From Kolteria novifilia (GTDB lineage Bacteria; Planctomycetota; Planctomycetia; Kolteriales; Kolteriaceae): DNA of 64,000 nucleotides. A program made the translations under genes and the position numbers. Each line of letters starts with the position of its first letter. The first letter of the stretch is position 1. Shown here piece after piece: positions 1 through 7,552 of the stretch. The notes beneath the pieces are model-generated. The model worked only from the letters and a program-made list of their open reading frames with translations. It did no database searches and had not been told where the DNA came from. Location of the stretch: NCBI GenBank assembly GCA_007748055.1, contig CP036279.1, positions 3,968,001-4,032,000 of the forward strand, given 5' to 3'.

Positions 1-685
1 CGGGCTGAAGGGCTCCCTCGAACCACGAGGCGGGCGGCAATGGACCCTTCCCCGTGTAGTGCAACGCGACGTAGACATCACCTTGGTCGTCGATCGCGAG
101 ATCTCGGTTGAGCAATCCCACGCCGACGTAGGTCGACCAAACCAACCCCGATCCATCGGGCTTGAGCTTTACCAGGAATCCGTTCTGCATGCCGTAGACG
201 CCGGCGTCGCTCCCACGGAATTCGGTCTGGATCGCGTCGTCGGTGACCGGAAATCCGGGGCCGCCGCGTCCGCTCACGTAGACATGGCCCGTCTTGTCGA
301 CTTCGACGGCGTAGGCCCGGTCGTAGTTGGGACCGCCGAGCAACGTCGACCAAACCAGTCGGCCATTCGGGGCGAACTTGCAGACAAAGGCGTCGCAATA
401 GCCGCCTGAGCCGATGCGATCGCCCGTCATGTCTTGTTGTCGTTGAAACGCCCCCTCGGTGGTCGGAAAGTCCTCCGACTGCGTTCCGCCGACAATGTAA
501 ACGTAACCTTGGTCATCGACGAAGCAGTCTCGGGCGTGTTCCCAGTCGGATCCACCAAGGTAGGTGGAGAAGCCCAACTCGTAGTCGTCGGCAACGAGCC
601 GATCGGCGGGACCGAGGAAGATGCCGCCCAGGGTCGCCACGACCAGGAGAGCGATCCGTGTCGAGGCACTTGTTCGACCGATCAT
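1..685 (-). CDS. SBBP-type beta-propeller repeat protein, C-terminus beyond the window
   Basis: The reading frame starts at an ATG at 685 and runs leftwards past base 1, so only about 228 N-terminal residues are visible. Residues 10-35 form a signal-peptide-like segment (LLVVATLGGIFLG). After it come repeats of the SBBP type (seven-bladed propeller), such as FSTYLGGSDWEHARDC, VDDQGYVYIVGGT and VDKTGHVYVSGRG, alternating with LVWSTLLGG- and LVWSTYVG-like strands. Known members of this family are exported or surface proteins, probably structural or adhesive; no enzymatic role is implied. The gene points away from the DUF1559 gene's neighbours and a family A repeat lies upstream of its start. 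The repeat pattern is unmistakable, but total length and any C-terminal anchor cannot be seen. Confidence 0.85.
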   Translation of the reverse strand, partial: MIGRTSASTRIALLVVATLGGIFLGPADRLVADDYELGFSTYLGGSDWEHARDCFVDDQGYVYIVGGTQSEDFPTTEGAFQRQQDMTGDRIGSGGYCDAFVCKFAPNGRLVWSTLLGGPNYDRAYAVEVDKTGHVYVSGRGGPGFPVTDDAIQTEFRGSDAGVYGMQNGFLVKLKPDGSGLVWSTYVGVGLLNRDLAIDDQGDVYVALHYTGKGPLPPASWFEGALQP

Positions 686-749
686 GAACGACTCCGTGCA
701 AGGGCCGGCAGTCCGTCGTGGGCCACCGGAAAATCGCGGAAAAACGACA

Positions 750-905
750 GCGCCAACATCACGAATTGTTCATCCGTCGCCAAGTAACGCTTTGGTGCCC
801 CCACGCTCGCCGTGGGCATGCGAGGCAAGCCGTCGATTCGACACGCTTCCACACGATAGGGAAACCGGAGAGTTCATGCGAAGAACGCGCCAATCAGACG
901 CCTAG
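750..905 (-). repeat. Family A MITE-like repeat, copy A5 (decayed left end)
   Basis: The stretch matches the reverse complement of the best copy at 18889-19035. It has the GGTGCC block, the CCCACG-CTCGC-CGTGGG core near 800, a GAGTTCATG block, and the end GCCAATCAG followed by CTAG at 902-905. The left end is eroded and its limit is approximate. The CTAG overlaps the TAG stop codon of the prepilin-like gene. Confidence 0.7.
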
Positions 906-1864
906 AAGTTTTCGACGATGTTGCCGTCGGCCTTTTTAGCGATGTTGGCGAAGAGAACATGATCGATGCTATCCGACAGGTTCTTCACTGATCCATCGGT
1001 CATCATGATGTTCACCACGCCCGTGTGAAAGCTATAGGGAGAATAGGTGTTGTCGATATTGATATAGCTCGTGCACTCGTCACACCCACTCGTCGAACCG
1101 TCGCGTGACCAGTTGTAGACGCCCACTCCGTTGTTCCCCGCCCAGGGGCCATGTTGGTAGAACTGAGCGTTGGTCGGTTCAGGCTGCCGTTTGCTCAACT
1201 TCCAGTGCTCTGGCTTGCCGGCCATCTCGAAGAGAAGCATCGTCTTGCTGGTGCCGTCGATGATCTCGCCCAACCTGGTTCCCTGTTCGCCCAAGATACC
1301 GACGGTCGAGTCCCAGACATGGACTCCAGTGTCATCGACGCCATGCAGTCCACGAACGCCGTAGTAGTCGGCCGCGGCAGCGGTCTCCGCGGGGAGTGAC
1401 GAGACATCGGTCGTCCAACCGAGATTCCAACCCGCGTAGATCGGCGTGATCCGACTCCCCCCAGCCGAAGGACACATGAAGATCGAAACGGGCGTGTTGA
1501 CGGCGGGCTGGTTGATGGGATCGTCAAACCCGTATGTCTGGTCGTAGCGGTCGCTCAGATTGACGCCATCGACATTGGGAAGAATCATCGCCAGGAATCC
1601 GGTGACGACGGACGTGGCGCCGCCGGACGAGTCGGTTCCGGCATAAACAAGCCGGCCAGGCGGAAAGATCTCGTGGCTGGCGTGGTAGGCGTGGCATGCA
1701 ATCCCGACTTGGCGCAAGTTGCTCATGCACTGCATGCGACGGGCGGCTTCGCGAGCCTGCTGCACGGCGGGAAGAAGCAAACCGACCAAGACGCCGATAA
1801 TGGCGATCACAACCAGTAGTTCGACGAGGGTAAACGCCGTTCGACGAGAGAATGCGCGACTCAC
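902..1864 (-). CDS. DUF1559 prepilin-type N-methylation protein
   Basis: This 320-residue protein starts at GTG, with an AAAGG-type ribosome site 9 nt upstream. Residues 9-35 ([20 protein letters not shown]) are a classic type IV prepilin N-terminus: a cleavage and methylation site followed by a hydrophobic helix with the conserved Glu. After it come [18 protein letters not shown] and the C-terminal [15 protein letters not shown] block, both diagnostic of the DUF1559 family that is greatly expanded in planctomycetes. Known members are thought to be pseudopilin-like envelope proteins; their function is not established. It is probably monocistronic. Its TAG stop lies inside the CTAG that ends repeat copy A5. 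Confidence 0.95.
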   Translation of the reverse strand: MSRAFSRRTAFTLVELLVVIAIIGVLVGLLLPAVQQAREAARRMQCMSNLRQVGIACHAYHASHEIFPPGRLVYAGTDSSGGATSVVTGFLAMILPNVDGVNLSDRYDQTYGFDDPINQPAVNTPVSIFMCPSAGGSRITPIYAGWNLGWTTDVSSLPAETAAAADYYGVRGLHGVDDTGVHVWDSTVGILGEQGTRLGEIIDGTSKTMLLFEMAGKPEHWKLSKRQPEPTNAQFYQHGPWAGNNGVGVYNWSRDGSTSGCDECTSYINIDNTYSPYSFHTGVVNIMMTDGSVKNLSDSIDHVLFANIAKKADGNIVENF

Positions 1865-1889
1865 GGGTAAGACCTTTCCATTTCCCCTG

Positions 1890-1903
1890 CGCCTTCGAAG
1901 GCG
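1890..1903. promoter_or_regulatory. Perfect 14-bp palindrome upstream of the DUF1559 gene
   Basis: CGCCTTCGAAGGCG is a perfect palindrome 25 bp upstream of the GTG start of the prepilin-like gene. It could be an operator or a hairpin in the 5' leader; no regulator is identified here. Confidence 0.35.
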
Positions 1904-2394
1904 GGTCGGGTGAATTGATCGAAAGGCACTTCCCTAGGGGCCGATTGCCGTGGGTACCATACCAGTTCTGACTGACAAGCTGTTTCGGGCGAGAGAGATC
2001 GTTTCGTGGGGTGCATACGACACTTCATTCGGTGGAAATCCTAGAGCAACTGAGATCCAATTTCAACACCTGTGACTCATTAAGGCCACCCCCAGTTGCC
2101 CGATATGACGACACAACTCTTTTACACAACGCGAGTTACGATCCTCACCGCGGCGACGATCCGCCCCTATGAATGGGCCTGACGCGCCTGGGAAGCCCAA
2201 GCGGTTTGTCGGGGATGCGATGGGGCCAGAAAGGGGGAATGAGCGCGAAGCCCCGCAGTCAATCGGAGCTATTGGTGAAGGAGCCGATCGAGGAACGATG
2301 ATCGGGGTATCCACCGGTCATCGGGTCGTCGTGCGATATCACTAACCGGGGAGACGCGAACAAGGGCGGGAAGGAGCCCATTACCAACCGTCTG
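1904..2394. other. Intergenic region without a recognisable gene
   Basis: No reading frame here has a family resemblance or a convincing start, and no RNA gene was recognised. It separates the prepilin-like gene from repeat copy A3. Any promoter of the prepilin-like gene must lie near its right-hand neighbour at about 1870-1960. Confidence 0.5.
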
Positions 2395-2570
2395 CTAGGA
2401 TCCTGGTTGGCATCTTCATTGACCAAAAGACTCTTGGGTGCCCGATGCCCACGCTCGCCGTGGGCATGCTCAAGTGATCCACGCTCACCAGTGGAAGAGG
2501 GGAAACGCCTCTGATTGGGCAATCTCCCGCGCGAGTCTTCATGAAACGAACGTACCGGATGGGCTGCTAG
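2395..2570 (-). repeat. Family A MITE-like repeat, copy A3, bounded by CTAG on both sides
   Basis: The copy is in reverse orientation relative to the one at 18889. It starts at CTAG (2395-2398) followed by a TCCTGGTTGG version of the terminal repeat and ends at CTAG (2567-2570). Inside are the GGGTGCC block, the core CCCACG-CTCGC-CGTGGG with GCATG flank near 2450, and the GAAACGCCTCTGATTGGGC block also found in copies A1 and A4. It lies 43 bp beyond the stop of the PQQ-like gene. Confidence 0.8.
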
Positions 2571-2613
2571 GACGGGTGAGCAGCCGCCACCTTCACGTAT
2601 TGAGCGTCGGACG

Positions 2614-3882
2614 CTACTTCTTCTCTTCCGGCTCGATCGCGTAGAGGGCGTCGTAGCTGCGAAGGTAGAGCGTGCCGTCGGCGATCACCGGCGACGCGGC
2701 GAGTGGTTCCTCAATGTCGTTCGACGAGATCACCTCGAATTCCGGTCCGGCCTTGACGACGGTCACGGTGCCATCGGCCGCGGTGATGTAGATCTTGCCG
2801 TCGGCGAAGACGGGCGAGGCGCGGTGACGCTGGGCATGGGTGCGGTTCTGGTAGAGTTCCTTGCCCGTCTTGGCGTCCAGACAGAGGAGCACCCCGTTCT
2901 CGCGGCAGAGATAGACCAATCCATCGTGAATCAGCGGCGAGGGCACGTCGGGCGTATTGTTCGGACGGGTCCAGAGATAGGCCGATTCGTCCTTGGTCAC
3001 ATCGCCCTTGATGTCGGGTCGCAAGCCGAGTACCGGGCCATTCTTGGCCGAGGGAACGACGATCAGCCCGGGAGCCGCGGCGGGAGTAGCGACAAAACGC
3101 AGCGTCGGGTTATAGTTGCCACGAGGATTCAAACCGCCGCAGCGCCAAATCTCCTCGCCATTGTCCAAGCGGTGGGCGACGACGTAGTCGGCGCCGTGCG
3201 TGATGAGAAACTCTCGATCCTTGTCGCGATAGATGATCGGCGATGCGTAGGAGTGTTCGCACTCGGCGTAGGCGTCGCTTTCGCGATTCTGGCGCCAGAT
3301 CTCCTTGCCCGTCTCCTTGTCGAGGCACGCGACGATCGCTCCCCCGGTGTGGAGAAGCTGGAGATAGAGTCGGTCACCGTCGAGGACGGGGGTCGCGGTC
3401 ATGCCGAACGCGATATCGAACTTCCCATAGCGATCCTGTAGGTCGACGCGCCAGATCTCGTTGCCGTCGAAATCGAAGCAGGCCAGTTCGCCGGTCGACG
3501 CATTCGCCCAGACTTTTTGGCCATCGGTCGAGGGGGAAGGCGACGCCGAGTTCCCCTCTCCTTTGCGAACGACCTTATTGCCTTCGCCGAGGGGGCGCTT
3601 CCACAGAATCTTGCCGTCGGTGTCGACGCAAAGCAGGACCGTCGCGTTGCCTTCGGCCGAGGTCAGGAAGATGCGCTCGCCCCAGACGATGGGTGTCGAG
3701 CCCGCGGGACCGGGCAGCGGCAAACGCCAACGAACGTTGTCGGTCTTGCTCCATGTCGTGGGCGGGTTGCTTTCCTTGCTGATGCCGTCACGCTGGGGAC
3801 CACGCCACGCGGGCCAGTTGTCCGCGAGACTTGTGCCGACCAGCGTCAACACGAGGGCCAGGGCAGCCAACACTCTCCGCAT
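2614..3882 (-). CDS. PQQ-like beta-propeller repeat protein, exported
   Basis: The product has 422 residues. ATG at 3882 is preceded by AAGGAG with 8-nt spacing, which fixes the start. Residues 1-20 are a signal peptide (VLAALALVLTLVGTSLA). The rest shows repeated propeller blades with PQQ-like motifs: TDGKILWKRPL, FDGNEIWRVDL, KETGKEIWRQN, DNGEEIWRCGG, AKTGKELYQN. The family resembles BamB and quinoprotein dehydrogenases, but nothing shows quinone binding, so a structural role in the periplasm is more likely than catalysis. It is transcribed alone. Its upstream region carries three inverted repeats (3901-4021). Confidence 0.93.
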   Translation of the reverse strand: MRRVLAALALVLTLVGTSLADNWPAWRGPQRDGISKESNPPTTWSKTDNVRWRLPLPGPAGSTPIVWGERIFLTSAEGNATVLLCVDTDGKILWKRPLGEGNKVVRKGEGNSASPSPSTDGQKVWANASTGELACFDFDGNEIWRVDLQDRYGKFDIAFGMTATPVLDGDRLYLQLLHTGGAIVACLDKETGKEIWRQNRESDAYAECEHSYASPIIYRDKDREFLITHGADYVVAHRLDNGEEIWRCGGLNPRGNYNPTLRFVATPAAAPGLIVVPSAKNGPVLGLRPDIKGDVTKDESAYLWTRPNNTPDVPSPLIHDGLVYLCRENGVLLCLDAKTGKELYQNRTHAQRHRASPVFADGKIYITAADGTVTVVKAGPEFEVISSNDIEEPLAASPVIADGTLYLRSYDALYAIEPEEKK

Positions 3883-3900
3883 CTGTCGAACTCCTTCAAC

Positions 3901-4021
3901 ACGGTGGGAACACCGTCATTCCTCGGTGGGCAAACGTGACCGTTTGAACAAACGCCCAGTTTTCCCTCCCTAGGTCCATTTGTCACTAGGAATTACCCTA
4001 TCTCGATAAAGTATTATCGAG
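3901..4021. promoter_or_regulatory. Cluster of three perfect inverted repeats upstream of the PQQ-like gene
   Basis: Three perfect-arm inverted repeats lie within 121 bp: ACGGTG-GGAA-CACCGT (3901-3916), CAAACG-TGAC-CGTTTG (3931-3946) and CTCGATAA-AGTA-TTATCGAG (4002-4021). The first is in the leader directly upstream of the ribosome site. The others could be operators or promoter-overlapping hairpins. No regulator is assigned. Confidence 0.4.
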
Positions 4022-4205
4022 TCTGAAGCGGTCCCTGGCGAGGTTTGTGCCCCAGTCGTTGCCGGCTAGCGATGGGCCCGATGAGCTTGTGCTAGAGCGT
4101 CGATCCGCCGAGAATCGTACAACGTGGCCGCGTCGCGAAACTCTTACTTGTCGCGGCGGCACCTTGAGACTTGTTCGTCGCCACGCGAGAATGTACGGAG
4201 TTCCC

Positions 4206-4514
4206 ATGAAAGTATGGCTCGACGACCTGCGCACCATGCCATCGAGTTACGATCTGCACGCGCGAACGGCCCAGGAAGCCATCACCGCCCTGGAGACGGG
4301 CGAGGTGACCGAAATCTCGCTCGACTATGAGCTTGGGACCACCGAAACCGGCGGCACCGTGGCCGCGTGGATCGAACAGGCCGCTCAACAGGGGACGCTC
4401 GCTCGGCTGATCTGGCGACTACACACCTCCAGCCCGCTCGGCCGACGTCGGATGAACCATTCGATGACCAATGCCGACCGGTATTGGGATATGCGAGAGA
4501 AAACCCAAGAGTGA
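4206..4514 (+). CDS. Cyclic-phosphate processing receiver (cREC) domain protein
   Basis: The 102-residue protein is read from ATG 4206, just after GGAG with 5-nt spacing. A longer frame opens upstream, but its extra residues look random. The sequence MKVWLDDLRTMP, then TAQEAITALETGEVTEISLDYELG, GGTVAAWIE and RLHTSSPLGRRRM, follows the pattern of stand-alone cREC proteins, a receiver-like fold predicted to act on cyclic or nucleotide-derived phosphates. The acidic pair DD near the start and the central D in SLDYELG correspond to the receiver acidic pocket. Family substrate and partner are unknown. It precedes another single-receiver gene on the same strand by 117 bp. Confidence 0.75.
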   Translation: MKVWLDDLRTMPSSYDLHARTAQEAITALETGEVTEISLDYELGTTETGGTVAAWIEQAAQQGTLARLIWRLHTSSPLGRRRMNHSMTNADRYWDMREKTQE

Positions 4515-4631
4515 TCCAAACGGACGACGTGGGAAGCTCATCCGATCTTCATCTGCTCCTCATCTATCGATCATCAGCGTCGGCTAGTAATGAGAAGGGT
4601 GTTGTGGAGGGAGCCGCCAGTCGGAGACGTC

Positions 4632-5069
4632 ATGATGTCGCATTGGATACTCGTCGTGGATCACCAGCCTCGTTCTCGCCACCTTCTCCGCGAGGAGTTG
4701 GAGCGTGATTTTCATGTCGTCGCCCCGGAATCGGGACGAGCGGCCAGGCGTCTCCTCGAGGACATGATCTTCGATCTCGCGATCATCGACATGCGTCTTC
4801 CCGACGTGAACGTTCCCGAATGGTTGGACGACATCGGCGATCACACCGCCTTCTTCGCGCTCGCGGACGAGGGGGAATTGGTCAGCGCGAGTCACATCTT
4901 GCTCGACGCCCTTCACTACGGCGCCGAGCGCGTCTTCGAGAAGAACGTTCCCGCCCACTACATCCTCGACTCGGTCCGCGCTTATTTCGAGTCGGACTGC
5001 TTCGCCGACCGCCAGGCTTGCCGAAAAGTGCCGATGCGGTTCGTTCAGAAACACGCGGCCTGCGTGTAG
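4632..5069 (+). CDS. Single-domain response-regulator receiver protein
   Basis: The predicted product has 145 residues. ATG 4632 is chosen because GGAG stands 5 nt upstream; an in-frame start at 4590 lacks a ribosome site. The frame shows a receiver fold: ILVVDHQPRSRHLLREEL, the phospho-acceptor segment DLAIIDMRLPD and the conserved lysine in VFEKNVPAHYILDSVRAYF. The first acidic pair is D-H rather than D-D or D-E, so magnesium binding may be altered. There is no output domain and no histidine kinase nearby, so it may act as a phosphate relay, or be degenerate. The TAG stop is immediately followed by the TGTCCTGATTGG end of repeat copy A2. Confidence 0.8.
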   Translation: MMSHWILVVDHQPRSRHLLREELERDFHVVAPESGRAARRLLEDMIFDLAIIDMRLPDVNVPEWLDDIGDHTAFFALADEGELVSASHILLDALHYGAERVFEKNVPAHYILDSVRAYFESDCFADRQACRKVPMRFVQKHAACV

Positions 5070-5249
5070 TGTCCTGATTGGTAAGTTCGTTCCATGAAAT
5101 CTCGGCCCTCAGATCATGCGGAAGATAGCCAAATCATTGGCGTTTCCCCGCATGCCCACGGCAAGCGTGAGTTTTTCCGCATGCCCACGGCGAGCCGGAG
5201 CGTGGGGCACCCAAGAGTCTTTTAGTCAATGAACTAACCAAAGAGGACA
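5070..5249 (+). repeat. Family A MITE-like repeat, copy A2
   Basis: It begins TGTCCTGATTGGTAAGTTC and ends GAACTAACCAAAGAGGACA; these termini are inverted repeats matching at 16 of 19 positions. It is longer than copy A1 because the GCATGCCCACGGC core half is present twice. The left end touches the TAG stop of the receiver gene (5067-5069). The right end abuts CTAG at 5250-5253, which is also the left boundary of element B1. Confidence 0.85.
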
Positions 5250-5415
5250 CTAGGCTTCGTCTCAAAAGTTGATCGTTGGTCCGAGGCTCAGCGAGTTGGT
5301 GCGGGACGAGGAGGGCGAAGCAGGCGAATCCACTGGATTCGTCGATGCAGCCCGACAAAGTCCCGCGCCGACGCAGCCAGCCGAAGCCAGAGCCGACTTT
5401 TGAGACGGAGCCTAG
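5250..5415 (+). mobile_element. Family B MITE-like element, copy B1 (166 bp)
   Basis: The element starts CTAGGCTTCGTCTCAAAAGT and ends with ACTTTTGAGACGGAGCCTAG, near-perfect inverted repeats of 20 bp with one mismatch. CTAG stands at both ends, either as a target duplication or as part of the termini. It encodes nothing recognisable. Two relatives of the same length lie at 36631 and 38151. Length, termini and lack of a transposase fit a non-autonomous element moved in trans. Confidence 0.85.
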
Positions 5416-5540
5416 CAGATCGTTGAACCTACCGATGTGGTCGGTGAACGAAGTTTTCCGCTCCAATCTTCGGGCTGATCTCCGCCAGCGCCGCGGTATA
5501 CTGGCAGCCGGATGGCTCCCTTCTCTCAAAGCGACCCGAG

Positions 5541-6077
5541 ATGCCCGATCAACCGCCCGGTGCCCCATCGAGTCCCGAATCCGCTCCGTCGGCGCCGACT
5601 CTCCTTCAGAGCGACCACGGCACCTTTTCCATCGCTCGCGAACTCAATCCACCCGTCAGTGATCTACGTCATCTTCGCGATCAACTCCTGGCCCACGCCA
5701 GCGGCCAATCGCGTCCTTACGATCAACAGCACGTCGCGGTACTCGCTCGCGATGAGCGGCAACGACTCGTCGGCGGTCTCTTCGCGGAAATATACTGGGG
5801 CTGGCTTCATGTCGACGCCCTTTGGGTCGAGGAGCGGCTCCGTCATCTCGGCATCGGGCGGGCGCTCTTGCGGGAAGCCGAGGACCAAGCTCGCCGACAC
5901 GACTGCCGACACGCCTTCCTCGACACCTTCAGCTTCCAAGCTCTCGGGTTCTACCGCAAAGCGGGCTACGAGGTCTTCGGGTCACTCGACGATTTCCCGG
6001 AGGGACACCAGCGTCACTTCATGCGAAAACGGCTCGTGCCCGAGGAGAACGAGCAAGCGGAAAACGCCTCTGATTAG
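5541..6077 (+). CDS. GNAT family N-acetyltransferase
   Basis: The 178-residue protein has the acetyl-CoA binding segment LWVEERLRHLGIGRALLREAE (R-x-x-G-x-G core) at about residues 95-115, and the C-terminal FLDTFSFQALGFYRKAGYEVFG typical of the fold. The first 35 residues are proline-rich and may be a linker. The substrate cannot be told; such stand-alone members acetylate small amines or protein N-termini. The last residues (ENASD) and the TAG stop are encoded by bases that belong to repeat copy A4, so the original end of the gene has been replaced. The next gene is convergent. Confidence 0.9.
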   Translation: MPDQPPGAPSSPESAPSAPTLLQSDHGTFSIARELNPPVSDLRHLRDQLLAHASGQSRPYDQQHVAVLARDERQRLVGGLFAEIYWGWLHVDALWVEERLRHLGIGRALLREAEDQARRHDCRHAFLDTFSFQALGFYRKAGYEVFGSLDDFPEGHQRHFMRKRLVPEENEQAENASD

Positions 6078-6142
6078 GCAATCTTCCGCTCGATCTGAGG
6101 ACCGAGATTCAATGTAGCGAACTTGCCTATCAGGGCTGCTAG
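6058..6142 (-). repeat. Partial family A repeat, copy A4, between two convergent genes
   Basis: The 85-bp stretch matches one half of copy A1 reverse-complemented: the AAAACGCCTCTGATTAGGC block, then CAATCTTCCGC, GACCGAGATTCA, GCGAACTTGCCTATCAGG and a final CTAG at 6139-6142. The core palindrome is missing. It supplies TAG stops to both flanking genes, at 6075-6077 on the plus strand and 6139-6141 on the minus strand. Confidence 0.75.
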
Positions 6143-6900
6143 AGGCGTGAGGTCAATCCGCTGCAGAGGTCGTCGCTCACCTTCGCGGGGCCGAAGTAGC
6201 TGTTCCAGACCAACTGCGAAAACTCCGGATCCGGAATCTCCATGCTCGCCTCGTCGTTGAATCGGCAGGTGAAACCGACGCCCGGCGTATGGATCAGCCA
6301 GATCTCGTCGCCGCGGTCGATCGAGCGCGTTCGGAGGAACTCGATCAGCTTGTCGATGTCCTTCTGGAGCTTGCGGGCCCCTGGTTGGCGTTCCAAGGAA
6401 CCGCGAACCGACGAGGCCATCTGACTCGACGAGACCTTCCGGTCCATCACGAGAAGCAGTCTCTTGGGGATGTCCGCGTCGACCAGATCCTGGGCGTTGT
6501 GGACATCGGTTCCTCGCGCCACGTAGCTGCCCATGGCATAGACGTTGAACCACAGCCGCTTGCGAAGAGCCGCGCCCGTGAGGTCGAAGATGGTCGCGAC
6601 CTCCCCCGAGCCGGACTCGATGGCCTGGGGAAATCGGATCTGGCACCCGGGCACCTCTTGATGAGCCTCCTCGGCGGCGGGAACCGAAAGAGCGACGACT
6701 TTTCGCGCGGGGTCGGGGGCCGTTGGCGAGGCTTTCTTCGACACTTGAGGGGGAATCCCTTGGCCAAGCTTGACGACGCGCCCCTCCGCCAACGCGGCCT
6801 TCCAGGGCTCGGGTCCGGAGGAGGAACTGCCGCAAGCCGTGGCCACGAACAACAGCCCTAGTGGCGCGGCAACCCGGAGTTTGACGATATGCTCTAGCAT
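6139..6900 (-). CDS. Chalcone-isomerase-like lipoprotein
   Basis: ATG 6900 gives 253 residues beginning with a lipoprotein signal (LGLLFVATACGSSSS, lipobox ATAC), so export and lipidation are likely; a start at 6936 would add 12 residues. The C-terminal two-thirds carry the chalcone isomerase-like pattern: LTGAALRKRLWFNVYAMGSYV, then KRLLLVMDRKVSSSQMASSVRGSLE, then IDRGDEIWLIHTPG and SQLVWNSYFGP. Bacterial members are not chalcone isomerases; many are thought to bind fatty acids or other small ligands. The protein probably sits at the membrane. The TAG stop is formed by the CTAG of repeat copy A4. Confidence 0.85.
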   Translation of the reverse strand: MLEHIVKLRVAAPLGLLFVATACGSSSSGPEPWKAALAEGRVVKLGQGIPPQVSKKASPTAPDPARKVVALSVPAAEEAHQEVPGCQIRFPQAIESGSGEVATIFDLTGAALRKRLWFNVYAMGSYVARGTDVHNAQDLVDADIPKRLLLVMDRKVSSSQMASSVRGSLERQPGARKLQKDIDKLIEFLRTRSIDRGDEIWLIHTPGVGFTCRFNDEASMEIPDPEFSQLVWNSYFGPAKVSDDLCSGLTSRL

Positions 6901-7552
6901 CACTCGACCTACCCTGAAATCACGTGACTTCGCCACGCAGGGTCATCGCGAAGCCCGCGAGTTCTCTCGACGTCGCCAGGATCTTCGGCCCCTGCTCGGC
7001 GGGTGTGATGACGAACTCGCTTCGGTGAGAAGGAGTGACGTTGGCGCATGGTCCCGTCGCCAGCTACATCCGAGATTCTATACGTCCACTTTCGTCCGTT
7101 TCATGATCCTTTCGAGCAAGATTTGCTACCGTTTGGGATCATTTCCCGGCACATTCGGAACTTTTTGCCCCGAATTCATCAACTTCACACATCTCCCGGT
7201 CGAGCACCCCGCTCGCGGTTTGCGAACTCGTGACTTCATCCCCAGGCACCCAACTCCAAGCAGTCCGCGAGTCTCCTCCCCTCGCGTCCAGCGACGCTCC
7301 ATCCGAGCAAAATTGTTTCCCACTCCGACGAAAGAAGGAACCGCTCGGTTTGGTCACCTGGTATGCTGAACCGAGTTCTTCCGCTCCAACCGGTGAGACT
7401 CCATACCAAGGTCCGTCAACTCACCGCCAGCAGGCTGTTGACATCGACCGAGGTCACTGGAAACGCCCACCCCACTCCCGCGGAGCGAGGGAACATCCAA
7501 CCGTCGATGGGGACCGAACTACCGATTTTCAATCAGGAGTGTGTGCGAAACG
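6901..7552. other. Divergent intergenic region, 650 bp, no gene seen
   Basis: The region lies between the divergently transcribed lipoprotein gene and the first sulfatase. Base composition dips in GC around 7070-7200. No reading frame has family resemblance and no convincing -35/-10 pair or RNA gene was recognised. Both flanking promoters are expected here. Confidence 0.5.
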
